NCBI GenBank assembly: GCA_900079765.1
Contig: LT599017.1
Coordinates: 620,001-684,000, forward strand
DNA: 64,000 nucleotides
Origin: an uncultured Eubacteriales bacterium
GTDB taxonomy: Bacteria > Bacillota > Clostridia > Oscillospirales > Oscillospiraceae
Direction: 5' to 3'
Shown here: piece by piece, positions 6,991-14,405 of the stretch
Numbering within the stretch: position 1 is the stretch's first letter
How the letters are laid out: each line of letters opens with the position of its first letter
The notes under the pieces: generated by a model
Seen by the model: only the letters and a program-made list of their open reading frames with translations
Databases searched by the model: none
What the model was told of the DNA's origin: nothing
Made by a program: the position numbers and the translations under genes

Positions 6991-7102
6991 GCCTACCGTA
7001 CCATACCATACCTAACCATACCATTTACGAGGGACGGGGGATGTTAACCTTGAGACTTTCAGTAGACGTACAAGCCCCCCCTCCCGTGTTGTGAGGATTC
7101 TC

Positions 7103-7438
7103 ATGGAACAAAAGGACATACAGGAACTCTTTACGTACATCAAGGGCAAGCTGCCTAAAGCAAAACCGAAGACGCTTACCCCGCGCATTGCCGCTGCATG
7201 GTGCAAAGAAATGGATGGCTACACGCTGGAACAGTTGAAATGCGCGGTAGATGACTGGACAGCACTAAAGCCGTTCTGGCCAGATGCGGACGAGTTGAAG
7301 GCGTTGCTTCCACCTCCGCCAGAGAAGAGGACTTTCCCCGGATGGCCTGCATACGGCTACCGGGACGTAGACGACTACCGGGAGCAGATGCAGAGCTTTA
7401 TACGGCGTAGCCGTGAGGAGGATGCCGCAGATGGTTAA
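7103..7438 (+). CDS. Hypothetical protein, possibly a helicase-loader-like factor
   Basis: ATG at 7103 lies 5 bases after GAGGA. The helical 111-residue product contains LTPRIAAAWCKEMDGYTLEQ and WTALKPFWPDADELKALL, which recall the Pro-Phe-x-Pro segment of G39P-like loaders. It follows the organizer gene and overlaps the RusA gene. The function is a guess from position and this weak likeness. Confidence 0.45.
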   Translation: MEQKDIQELFTYIKGKLPKAKPKTLTPRIAAAWCKEMDGYTLEQLKCAVDDWTALKPFWPDADELKALLPPPPEKRTFPGWPAYGYRDVDDYREQMQSFIRRSREEDAADG

Positions 7439-7814
7439 GCTGACGATACCGGGAACCTTACCAAATCTTAACGACTACATAACCGCCGAACGCACCAGCC
7501 GCTATAAAGCCGCAGCCATGAAACGCCAAGCCGAGCAAGCGGTAATGCTTGTGGCAAAACGTCACCTCCGAGGTGTGCGGTTTGATAGGCCGGTGACAAT
7601 GCGCTACACATGGTATGAGCCGAACCGCCGCCGTGACAAGGACAACGTGTCTAGCTTTGGGCGCAAGGTGATACAGGATGCTTTAGTACGGGCTGGCATA
7701 CTGAAAAACGACGGATGGGCCGAAATAGAGCGCTTTGAGGATAGCTTTGTGGTCGACGCAAAGCACCCCCGCATCGAGGTAGAAATCTATGACGGGAGGC
7801 TTGACCCCTCATGA
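7431..7814 (+). CDS. rusA: RusA-type Holliday junction resolvase
   Basis: ATG at 7431 follows GAGGAGG and gives MVKLTIPGTLPNLNDYI, the standard RusA start. The catalytic acidic cluster is present in RRRDKDNVSSFGRKVIQDAL, and ILKNDGW follows as in the family. RusA cuts four-way junctions to resolve replication and recombination intermediates before packaging. Confidence 0.88.
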   Translation: MVKLTIPGTLPNLNDYITAERTSRYKAAAMKRQAEQAVMLVAKRHLRGVRFDRPVTMRYTWYEPNRRRDKDNVSSFGRKVIQDALVRAGILKNDGWAEIERFEDSFVVDAKHPRIEVEIYDGRLDPS

Positions 7815-7893
7815 GACGAATCATCGGCACAGCCATAGAGGCTCAACGCAACTAACCAGTAGCGCCCCACGGGGCAGATAACGAGACGTGGCG

Positions 7894-8067
7894 CTAGAAA
7901 ACTTTCTTCGCATCCTCGGCCATGGCGACAAGGGCCTCATAGGACTCAGGGGAATGCTTTTGGGCTTTAATCTGGTCCTGCACATATCCGGGCAACTCGT
8001 TGAAATAAGCTTCTGCCTTGCGGTCGTGCTGAAAGAGCACGTACATATCACTATAGGTCAGATCCAT
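7894..8067 (-). CDS. 57-residue leftward phage protein
   Basis: A short minus-strand gene in the gap between rusA and dcm. ATG at 8067 follows CGAGGTGATTTATT. The product begins MDLTYSDMYVLFQHDRKAEA and is acidic and helical, ending AMAEDAKKVF. The clean ribosome site and even codon quality support it. A TAGCGCC...GGCGCTA inverted repeat at its 3' end may stop transcription. Function unknown. Confidence 0.6.
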   Translation of the reverse strand: MDLTYSDMYVLFQHDRKAEAYFNELPGYVQDQIKAQKHSPESYEALVAMAEDAKKVF

Positions 8068-8163
8068 AATAAATCACCTCGCGGGTAGTTTGCCCGCAAA
8101 GAAGAAAAACAAACGGAGCGTGTACACGAAAAGCCGCGCGGCCTCCCTGATCAGGAGGTAAAA

Positions 8164-9372
8164 ATGGAATTGACACACTTATCACTTTTTAGCGGCATCG
8201 GCGGCCTTGACATTGCCGCCGAGATGGCGGGATTTGAGACCGTCGGTCAATGCGAGTGGGCGGACTACCCCACAAAAGTGCTGGAAAAGCACTGGCCCGG
8301 GCTGCCACGATGGCGGGACATCCGCACACTGACAGGAGAGAGCTTTTATGAGCGAACAGGTTTACGAACAGTTGACGTTATTTCCGGAGGGTTCCCCTGC
8401 CAGCCGTTTTCTCTCGCCGGGCAGCGAAGAGGCACGGAGGATGACCGCTACCTCTGGCCAGAAATGCTCCGAGTTGTGTCGGAACTCCGGCCCACTTGGG
8501 TTATTGGTGAGAATGTTGCTGGGCTCGTCTCAATGGTCCAGCCCGGCGCGGCTGCTAGAGTGGAAAGCCGAATCATTAACCGCCAGCCGGACGAGGACTT
8601 TTATGAGGCGGTACTATCACGACAAGAGGACTTCTTGCTCTTCAACCTCATTGGAGGCCTTGAGCGAATCGGTTACGAGGTCCAACCGCTTATTATTCCG
8701 GCTTGTGCCGTTGGAGCCGCCCATCGTAGAGATAGGCTCGCACTTGTGGCCCACAATACGCGCTCACGAAGTAGGGGATTATCAGTACAGCCAAGGAGAT
8801 CACAGCAAGCCGACACCGACGCTCAGCGGAGCGGTGAAAATGTGGCCGACACCAAAGGCAAGCGATGCAATCATGGGTATGACGGCCAGGACCAGCGGAA
8901 GGCCGTTGGAGAAGTCAACGCATTTGCAGGCACAAGTATATGTGGCGGAGATGTTCCCAACACCGACGGCAATGGACAGCAATCCCACTCTTGCCACAAA
9001 ACTTCGGAAAGACGCATCACCGACCAGATCAATTCTGTTGTCGCAAAAGGTAGCGATGTTTGCAACCCCACAGGCTCTGGACTTTCGGACGGGACAGACC
9101 AGCCGCTGGGAGGACGAGAACCGAAGCCGCAACCTCAACGACCAGATGGGCGGCCAGCTCAACCCGGCCTGGGTGGAGTGGCTGATGGGATTCCCGCCTG
9201 GATGGACCGATATTGGTTAGAAGAGCCTGATATCCCACGGGTAGCATCCGGAGTGCCTGACCGGGTGGACAAGCTCAAAGCCCTGGGAAACGCCGTGTAC
9301 TGGCGGCAATTTTACCCCATATTCGCGGGGATTTATGACATTGAGATAGGAGGCCACCATGGAAAACGATAG
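8164..9372 (+). CDS. dcm: C5 cytosine DNA methyltransferase
   Basis: A 402-residue protein with the m5C motifs in order: I (LFSGIGGLDIA), IV (GGFPCQPFS, catalytic Cys79), VI (GENV), VIII (RRDRLALV) and X (KALGNAV) near the end. Such phage enzymes modify DNA against host restriction. The target-recognition part, from about residue 200 to 340, is low in hydrophobic residues and carries repeated VA(D/H)T-like units. The same DNA encodes another protein in the +1 frame there. AGGAGG lies 7 bases upstream of ATG. Confidence 0.92.
   Translation: MELTHLSLFSGIGGLDIAAEMAGFETVGQCEWADYPTKVLEKHWPGLPRWRDIRTLTGESFYERTGLRTVDVISGGFPCQPFSLAGQRRGTEDDRYLWPEMLRVVSELRPTWVIGENVAGLVSMVQPGAAARVESRIINRQPDEDFYEAVLSRQEDFLLFNLIGGLERIGYEVQPLIIPACAVGAAHRRDRLALVAHNTRSRSRGLSVQPRRSQQADTDAQRSGENVADTKGKRCNHGYDGQDQRKAVGEVNAFAGTSICGGDVPNTDGNGQQSHSCHKTSERRITDQINSVVAKGSDVCNPTGSGLSDGTDQPLGGREPKPQPQRPDGRPAQPGLGGVADGIPAWMDRYWLEEPDIPRVASGVPDRVDKLKALGNAVYWRQFYPIFAGIYDIEIGGHHGKR
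8348..9220 (+). CDS. 290-residue protein encoded entirely inside dcm in the +1 frame
   Basis: ATG at 8348 is preceded by GGAGAG at good spacing. The frame stays open for 290 codons within dcm. The product has protein-like order: EQLTLFPEGSPASRF at the start, a basic middle, four units of the type (L/M)(W/F)PTPxA at 8744, 8840, 8951 and 9056, and an end NPAWVEWLMGFPPGWTD. I recall similar sequences in other phage dcm loci, so overprinting is likely; no function is known to me. The repeated units correspond in the dcm frame to its VADT-like repeats. Confidence 0.65.
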   Translation: MSEQVYEQLTLFPEGSPASRFLSPGSEEARRMTATSGQKCSELCRNSGPLGLLVRMLLGSSQWSSPARLLEWKAESLTASRTRTFMRRYYHDKRTSCSSTSLEALSESVTRSNRLLFRLVPLEPPIVEIGSHLWPTIRAHEVGDYQYSQGDHSKPTPTLSGAVKMWPTPKASDAIMGMTARTSGRPLEKSTHLQAQVYVAEMFPTPTAMDSNPTLATKLRKDASPTRSILLSQKVAMFATPQALDFRTGQTSRWEDENRSRNLNDQMGGQLNPAWVEWLMGFPPGWTDIG

Positions 9373-9760
9373 GGCGCAGAGCGCCGAGGAGATTGTGCGG
9401 GGGCTGCGATGCTGGGGTGGGTTAACGACACCGTGCAAGTCGGAATCCGGGGATTGCTATTACATCGCTCACGGATGGCCCGTCCACTGCCGGGAAACAG
9501 CGTGTAACGATGCCGCCGATTTGATTGAGACCCAGGCCGCCGAGATAACTGAGCTGCAAGATCAGCTGGGCGCTTGTGGCCAGCAAATCGGATTAATGAC
9601 ATCGGACTACGAAAATCAGCTACGCATCTTAAAGGCCCAGCTCACCGCCTCCCAGCAGCGGGAGAGGGCGGCGCGAAACGAGTTGTGCTTGAAATGTGGG
9701 CGTTACCACGAGGCTCACAAGAGTGCCTGCGATGGGTGCAGGTGGACGAAAGGAGAATAA
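9359..9760 (+). CDS. Hypothetical coiled-coil protein with C-terminal Cys cluster
   Basis: ATG follows GGAGGCCACC and overlaps dcm by 14 bp. After an N-terminal His/Cys-containing part comes a helical segment (DLIETQAAEITELQDQL), then LCLKCGRYHEAHKSACDGC, a likely zinc site. A common type of small early phage protein; role unknown. Confidence 0.65.
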   Translation: MENDRAQSAEEIVRGLRCWGGLTTPCKSESGDCYYIAHGWPVHCRETACNDAADLIETQAAEITELQDQLGACGQQIGLMTSDYENQLRILKAQLTASQQRERAARNELCLKCGRYHEAHKSACDGCRWTKGE

Positions 9761-9762
9761 AA

Positions 9763-10116
9763 ATGAATAACTTTAGCAAGGTGCAAACCGTTTATGAATT
9801 TACAAACAAGGATTCTGGGAATACGAATGGCGTTTACCATGTCACTTTCAAGGGGTGTGAATATGTGTTCGTCCGCAACGGAAACTCCATCGGAAAGGTC
9901 TCGCACTACCTTGGTGAACCCGCAAGTCGTTGTGTCGGCGAAATCCGTGACGATGTAAAGCAAGAGTTTTTGGCACAGCTTGCATTGCAACGCATCACGG
10001 GGGAGTGCGCTGGTTGCGACAATTGGAGCGGCTCAGACTGCACACTCGTTGCACCGGACACTGGATGCCCATACGACGGCCCTCAGGAGGCCGGGGAGGG
10101 TGAGCGGGATGGATAA
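9763..10116 (+). CDS. Hypothetical early phage protein
   Basis: ATG at 9763 follows GAAAGGAGAA. The 117-residue product has a beta-rich first half (GVYHVTFKGCEYVFVRNG) and a Cys pattern CAGCDNWSGSDCT near the end, possibly metal-binding. It overlaps the next gene by 8 bp. No family named. Confidence 0.65.
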   Translation: MNNFSKVQTVYEFTNKDSGNTNGVYHVTFKGCEYVFVRNGNSIGKVSHYLGEPASRCVGEIRDDVKQEFLAQLALQRITGECAGCDNWSGSDCTLVAPDTGCPYDGPQEAGEGERDG

Positions 10117-10528
10117 GCTCCCTGACCATATTGTCCGATTTGATGTTGTCCGCGTGGAGTACGGCAAAAAGAAAATGTGCCAGTGCCTCAACCCGCACTA
10201 CGAAATCGATTATCAAAACAGGCTGGTGTATTGCAACGACTGCGGGGCCGTAGTTGACCCGCTTGAAGCCCTCAGTGAGATAGCCCGCCACTATGAGCGC
10301 ATCGAGGCGCAAACCAAAGAACTGCTGGAACAGCGCCGCCTAATTGCCAATTATCATCCGCGCCGGGTTGTGCTGAAGGAACTTGAAAAGCAATATATCC
10401 GAGCCGAACACAATAAGCTCGACCCGACCTGCCCGCACTGCCATAGGCCGTTTCCGCTGGCCGAGTTGCTTAATGTGTCCTGGTGTAACAGCGAGTTCGC
10501 GAAACGAATGGAGGCACCCAATGAGTGA
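10109..10528 (+). CDS. Zinc-ribbon hypothetical protein
   Basis: ATG at 10109 follows GGGGAGGG. It contains two Cys pairs, C-x-C...CNDCG and CPHCHRPF, separated by a long helix (IARHYERIEAQTKELLEQRR). This looks like a two-knuckle zinc protein. Function unknown; translationally coupled to its neighbours. Confidence 0.65.
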   Translation: MDKLPDHIVRFDVVRVEYGKKKMCQCLNPHYEIDYQNRLVYCNDCGAVVDPLEALSEIARHYERIEAQTKELLEQRRLIANYHPRRVVLKELEKQYIRAEHNKLDPTCPHCHRPFPLAELLNVSWCNSEFAKRMEAPNE

Positions 10529-10910
10529 ATTGAAACCGTGCCCGATCGACGTCATGAAGGTACGTAAGCTGTGCTATGACGGCGCTCTACAGGCCTATGT
10601 TGAGGACGAGTACATTTATCTCAAAGACACAGCCAGTGGAGAGGTTGTGTGGATAGGAGATGCACCCGACTGCCGCGCCCAGCCCGACAACGATCCCCTC
10701 ACCCTGGAGGAGCTGCGGGGGATGCTGGAGCGACTTGAAGAGGAATGCCGACAAGCGGGTGACGGCCACGAGGACTACACCAATGGCTTTCGGTGGGGGC
10801 ATAGAAACGGGCAGATGGAGTTGCTGAGGCGGATATTGAAAATCAGTGACGGGGCCTGTGAGAGCGACCGCCGCAAGCCGGAAGGAGGCGACCCCCATGC
10901 TCAGAGGTGA
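10521..10910 (+). CDS. Hypothetical early phage protein
   Basis: ATG at 10521 overlaps the previous stop. The 129-residue product starts MSELKPCPIDVMKVRKLC, has an acidic helix (LTLEELRGMLERLEEECRQ) and ends in a basic, poorly ordered tail. No recognised domain. Confidence 0.6.
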   Translation: MSELKPCPIDVMKVRKLCYDGALQAYVEDEYIYLKDTASGEVVWIGDAPDCRAQPDNDPLTLEELRGMLERLEEECRQAGDGHEDYTNGFRWGHRNGQMELLRRILKISDGACESDRRKPEGGDPHAQR

Positions 10911-11583
10911 GCTATTCGCAACCGACATGGTACGGGCGTATCAGGAGGGGCGGAAACTGCACACGGCGAGGCCAGTTAAACCGCAACCTACAACGACGGA
11001 CTTCAAATGGGCCGAAGATCGGGAGGACATTGACCAGAATAAACTTGCAGCGTACAAGCAAAAGGCCTACCAGAACGTAAAAGTGAGAGCCGAACAAAGC
11101 CGGACGTCAAAGCACCGCCCCGGAGACTACATATACTGCCGGGAGACGTGGGCGGAATATGACCGCTTGTACTACAGAGCCTCGGAACCAGACGCCGCAG
11201 AACCAATTGAAAACGGAGATGCCAGATGGTTCAAGTGGCGACCCTCCATCCACATGCCCCGCGAGGCGGCACGCCTATTCTTCAGAGTGACAAAGGTAGA
11301 GGTCATGCGCCTGGAGGACGTGGACGAGCAGTTTGCACTGGACGATGGATTTGAGCCAAACGACGATTTTAATGATTTTGCAAGAGATCAGGCGCGAGGA
11401 CTTCGGCATTCTGGGATTCCGGTAGAGGTACATTATTCAACTGCGCTTTCAGAGTTTAAAGATTTTTGGGAGCAGACCTACGGCCCAGATGCCCGCTGGA
11501 TGTGGGTGTACTGGACGGAACCGTGCAGCAGAGAGGAGGCGATGTGTGATGGCGCAATGCGAAAACTGCAAGAAGTACGATGA
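10897..11583 (+). CDS. ASCH-like phage protein
   Basis: ATG at 10897 lies 8 bases after GGAAGGAGG. LFATDMVRAYQEGRKLHTARPVK, RPGDYIYCRETWAE and PSIHMPREAARLFFRVTKVEV are characteristic of the ASCH/PUA-like family often carried by phages, which probably binds RNA or modified nucleotides. Relatives usually end soon after the WVWV segment, as here (WMWVYWTEP). Confidence 0.65.
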   Translation: MLRGELFATDMVRAYQEGRKLHTARPVKPQPTTTDFKWAEDREDIDQNKLAAYKQKAYQNVKVRAEQSRTSKHRPGDYIYCRETWAEYDRLYYRASEPDAAEPIENGDARWFKWRPSIHMPREAARLFFRVTKVEVMRLEDVDEQFALDDGFEPNDDFNDFARDQARGLRHSGIPVEVHYSTALSEFKDFWEQTYGPDARWMWVYWTEPCSREEAMCDGAMRKLQEVR

Positions 11584-11830
11584 TTGCAGGGATGGAAGTG
11601 GGCTGACTTGGCCTTGCGGTGCGTATCGCCCTATTGTAACCACTAACGCAGACCGCATCCGGGCGATGAGCGATGAGGAGCTGGCAGAAGACAGGGTGGC
11701 TGAGTTCAGCGGTCTCGCACCATGCCCGATGTGGGCCGCCATGGACGTACCAGACAAAATGTACCTATCAAAAAATGCCGCGGTAGAGGTTGAGCTGGAA
11801 TACCTTCGGCAACCAGCAGAGGAGGGGTAG
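11549..11830 (+). CDS. Cys-rich hypothetical protein
   Basis: ATG at 11549, inside the 3' end of the preceding gene, follows AGGAGG by 9 bases. MAQCENCKKYDDCRDGSG and CPMW give a probable zinc site; RIRAMSDEELAE is a short helical motif common in such phage proteins. Function unknown. Confidence 0.6.
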   Translation: MAQCENCKKYDDCRDGSGLTWPCGAYRPIVTTNADRIRAMSDEELAEDRVAEFSGLAPCPMWAAMDVPDKMYLSKNAAVEVELEYLRQPAEEG

Positions 11831-11833
11831 ACG

Positions 11834-12223
11834 ATGTACGAAAACCTAATCACGCAAGCCGAGGAAAGAGTAAGACGCGCCGATGAACGATTTGAGGAAA
11901 CCGGGGAATGGAGGATTGGAGATGCCCGATCCCTAATATCCGAGTTAACCGTAGCGCTGAGAAATGTGGTCAAGGCCCAGCAGGACGGGCGGCTGGTGGT
12001 GCTGCCGTGCAAGGTGGGGGATGAGATATTCTCGTTCCGTTGGAGCATCAAAAACGAAAAGCACGAGGTGACCGCAGGGAAAGTAAAAAATGTAAGATAC
12101 GACACGGCGGACGGCATTGTGACGGTTTCTGACGGAGAGAGGTATTGCATCTGGGGAAAGACCGTCTTCCTCACTCGTTCCGAGGCAGAGGCGGCGCTGG
12201 GGGGTAAAGCCGATGAAGTTTAA
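11834..12223 (+). CDS. Hypothetical early phage protein
   Basis: A 129-residue protein: an N-terminal helix pair, then VVLPCKVGDEIFSFRWSIKN and FLTRSEAEAAL, a pattern shared by many Firmicutes phage proteins with a short SH3-like barrel. ATG lies 4 bp after the preceding stop. Function unknown. Confidence 0.65.
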   Translation: MYENLITQAEERVRRADERFEETGEWRIGDARSLISELTVALRNVVKAQQDGRLVVLPCKVGDEIFSFRWSIKNEKHEVTAGKVKNVRYDTADGIVTVSDGERYCIWGKTVFLTRSEAEAALGGKADEV

Positions 12224-12359
12224 CGGCATTCACTGCCCGAAGTGCGGCAAGCGGCTTAAGCGAAGCGGCAAACACCTCTCCTGCCGGTGCGGATTCAGCT
12301 ACGCCGAGGAGGATGACAAGTGGACAAAGAAGTTCATCTGGGGGGCGCGTTTTTTCTAA
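12213..12359 (+). CDS. 48-residue zinc-ribbon protein
   Basis: It overlaps the previous gene by 11 bp. CPKCGKRL and CRCGF form a clear zinc ribbon, followed by a short basic end. Likely a small DNA- or protein-binding factor of the early operon. Confidence 0.6.
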   Translation: MKFNGIHCPKCGKRLKRSGKHLSCRCGFSYAEEDDKWTKKFIWGARFF

Positions 12360-12423
12360 TCCGCCGCAAATGATGTAACTACACTTATACGTTCGGCAGG
12401 GCCGAAATTTGAAAGGAGACGAA

Positions 12424-12585
12424 ATGATGAAACGCAACTGGACTTATTCTGGGGCAAAAAAACACATCGCCGACGTGAACCGAGGCCGCATACCTTTTGG
12501 CCTGACCTTTTGCTCGGCGTGCGACTACCTGAAGATCAAAGTTTCCACCATGCCACGCTTAAATAAAGAAAACCGCCCCGGTTAA
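12424..12585 (+). CDS. 53-residue hypothetical protein
   Basis: Tandem ATG codons follow GAAAGGAGAC. The product is basic with one C-x-x-C pair (FCSACDYL). Its last codons lie inside the hairpin that ends the opposing gene at 12582-12827. Confidence 0.5.
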   Translation: MMKRNWTYSGAKKHIADVNRGRIPFGLTFCSACDYLKIKVSTMPRLNKENRPG

Positions 12586-12592
12586 GGGGCGG
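12561..12592 (-). terminator. Intrinsic terminator of the leftward gene 12582-12827
   Basis: On the minus strand CCGCCCC-TTAACC-GGGGCGG forms a 7-bp GC stem, followed by TTTTCTTTATTT. This is a textbook rho-independent terminator placed at the stop of the leftward gene. Confidence 0.8.
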
Positions 12593-12827
12593 ATACCTCC
12601 ACAAACCATTTATCACCATCGCGCCATAGATAGCGCGTCTTGCCATAGACCCTCACCTCGTAACGTAGCATACCGCCTCCGCCAGACTCAGGGGCGCGAT
12701 GCTCAACCCGGATGAGCCTGTCGATATCAAACCAGCGATCCGAGTATTCCATCTTGACAGGCGTGGCGATTCCATCGGGCAAAAACTCGACGAGGACTTT
12801 GATGTAAACGCGCTTTGGCACAGCCAT
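12582..12827 (-). CDS. 81-residue leftward protein with own terminator
   Basis: ATG at 12827 follows AGGGGTGATTG. The protein starts MAVPKRVYIKVLVEFLPDG and ends with GKTRYLWRDGDKWFVE, the pattern of a small beta-barrel family widespread in Firmicutes. It stands alone against the early operon and ends in a strong terminator, so it is probably expressed in the lysogen. Confidence 0.65.
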   Translation of the reverse strand: MAVPKRVYIKVLVEFLPDGIATPVKMEYSDRWFDIDRLIRVEHRAPESGGGGMLRYEVRVYGKTRYLWRDGDKWFVEVSAP

Positions 12828-12886
12828 TTCAATCACCCCTTGCAGTATACCATGCCAAGAAAAAAAGATACATAGGAGGAGACACC

Positions 12887-13453
12887 ATGAAAGCAACCAT
12901 AAGCGGAGCGAATTTTAACCGGCTGATCGATGCCGTGAAGTATTTTGTGGACAAGAACTGCACCAGGGAGGCGCTTAGGTATATCCAGCTAAGATTTGAT
13001 CGTGAACTTTGCAAGGTTACTGCGTACGGGGTTGATGGCCACCGAGCCTCAAAAGAGTGCGTCATGTGCCTCACCGTGGATGAGGACTTTACCGCAATGG
13101 TGAAAGTGCCGCCCATAAAGGCCAACGGGCAGTTGACCGTTGAAATCAGCCGAGATGACGGGTACGCCTATATAAGCTACGGAGACATCCAATTCCGTAC
13201 AGCGAAACCAGAGGGGATGCCGTTTGATGTGGAGGATGTCATTAAAAAGGCCGTGGAGCGCACAGACGTTACGCGATTCGGGGCAAACGTGGACTATCTC
13301 ATGGATGCGCTCAGGAGCCTAAAGACTACCGGCTCTACTGGGAGGCACCCCGTCATCGTAGAGTTTCGTGGGCCGAATGACCCCGTCATCTTGCGGACTG
13401 ACAAAGATAATCCAAAGATGGTGTTGCCGACGCGCATTAGCTCGAAGGAGTAG
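12887..13453 (+). CDS. DnaN-like sliding-clamp-fold phage protein
   Basis: ATG at 12887 follows TAGGAGGAG. The 188-residue product carries clamp-like segments: LQLRFDRELCKVTAYGVDGHRAS, an alternating beta region, then NVDYLMDALRSL, VIVEFRGPNDPVIL and PKMVLPTRI. The last resemble the third domain of the polymerase III beta clamp. It is half the size of a full clamp. A role as a clamp mimic or clamp modulator is inferred. Confidence 0.5.
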   Translation: MKATISGANFNRLIDAVKYFVDKNCTREALRYIQLRFDRELCKVTAYGVDGHRASKECVMCLTVDEDFTAMVKVPPIKANGQLTVEISRDDGYAYISYGDIQFRTAKPEGMPFDVEDVIKKAVERTDVTRFGANVDYLMDALRSLKTTGSTGRHPVIVEFRGPNDPVILRTDKDNPKMVLPTRISSKE

Positions 13454-13455
13454 CC

Positions 13456-13545
13456 ATGAGACGAATTAACATCCTTGAAATCGCGCTGTATCTGGCCTGT
13501 GCGGTCATTCTGGCGGCGGCGTTGCTGTCGCTGGTGGGGAGGTAA
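13456..13545 (+). CDS. 29-residue single-span membrane peptide
   Basis: ATG at 13456 follows AAGGAGTAGCC. The peptide is almost entirely one membrane helix (LEIALYLACAVILAAALLSLV). It is sandwiched between coupled early genes. Function unknown. Confidence 0.45.
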   Translation: MRRINILEIALYLACAVILAAALLSLVGR

Positions 13546-13549
13546 CGCC

Positions 13550-13867
13550 ATGAGACCAATTGATGCGGATGCGTTGCTTAAAAACTATGGGCTGAAAGAT
13601 GCGGCCAAGTATGGCGGGAAAGACCGCCACGGGTATGACACCCTCATGCTGTACGAAATCCGGGACATGATTGAGGACGCCCCCACCATCGACCCGGTGA
13701 AGCACGGGCGGTGGGTCAGGCCTTATGCATCTGGTACAAAAATTAAAAACCCATACTGTTTTTGCTCTAATTGCGCCCAGTGGGCAAGTCCACGAAAAAT
13801 GTCGGCCTACTGTCCCTCCTGCGGGGCGAAGATGGACGGTGATGGTGGTGTACCCAAAACAGTATAA
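13550..13867 (+). CDS. Phage zinc-ribbon protein
   Basis: ATG at 13550 follows GGGGAGGTAACGCC. MRPIDADAL, then TLMLYEIRDMIEDAPTIDPV, HGRWV and a C-terminal CFCSNC...CPSCGAKM zinc ribbon: a very common Firmicutes phage protein of unknown function. Confidence 0.7.
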   Translation: MRPIDADALLKNYGLKDAAKYGGKDRHGYDTLMLYEIRDMIEDAPTIDPVKHGRWVRPYASGTKIKNPYCFCSNCAQWASPRKMSAYCPSCGAKMDGDGGVPKTV

Positions 13868-14039
13868 TGGATTCTCCGAGATTACCGAAGGTTTAATCAG
13901 CGTCCATCACACAAATAGCTGGACCATCAAGTTTATATCTAAAACAGCAGCCAAACGGCTCATGCACCAAAAGAAAAAAGAAAGGACAAAGCGATGTGGT
14001 GTAAATCACTCGAGACCCTTAACCCTGCAGAAGCAATAA
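13842..14039 (+). CDS. Hypothetical basic protein
   Basis: The 65-residue frame overlaps the previous gene by 26 bp and the next by 46 bp. It begins MVVYPKQYNGFSEITEGL and ends with a Lys/Arg-rich tail. The amount of overlap makes it uncertain whether it is expressed, but without it this stretch would have no gene until 13994. Confidence 0.4.
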   Translation: MVVYPKQYNGFSEITEGLISVHHTNSWTIKFISKTAAKRLMHQKKKERTKRCGVNHSRPLTLQKQ

Positions 14040-14191
14040 GAGAGGCATTACGAAAGGAAGAAGAAAATATGGCTAACAGAACTAACCCTTGGAACCAGTA
14101 TGCAAAGAACTACAAAGGCCCCGCAAAAGTGCTTGCGACCATCCTTTTGGTCGTTATCGCCGTCTTGATCATGGTCTCACTCACACGATGA
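13994..14191 (+). CDS. Small membrane protein
   Basis: ATG at 13994 follows AAAGGACAAAG; ATG at 14069 is an alternative start. The C-terminal 20 residues (VLATILLVVIAVLIMVSL) form one membrane helix after a soluble Asn/Lys-rich segment. Function unknown. Confidence 0.5.
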   Translation: MWCKSLETLNPAEAIREALRKEEENMANRTNPWNQYAKNYKGPAKVLATILLVVIAVLIMVSLTR

Positions 14192-14204
14192 AGGAGAAGC
14201 CGGT

Positions 14205-14405
14205 ATGAAAAAATACACACTTGAAATGACAGACGACGGCGGGTTCGTAACTATCACCGCAGAAAACGACGGATTCGCGGCGCTTGAGCTTATCGGACTT
14301 TTCGAACACAGAAAAGAAGACATCTTCCGCCAGATGCGCGGAGAAATCCGCCCGGACGTGATTACTCGCAAGGTTGTGAAAGAGGAGGAACCCACAAATG
14401 AGTAA
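14205..14405 (+). CDS. Hypothetical early phage protein
   Basis: ATG follows GAAGGAGAAGCC. A 66-residue protein with a beta-hairpin start (KKYTLEMTDDGGFVTITAE) and a charged helical end. It overlaps the next gene by 8 bp. Confidence 0.6.
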   Translation: MKKYTLEMTDDGGFVTITAENDGFAALELIGLFEHRKEDIFRQMRGEIRPDVITRKVVKEEEPTNE

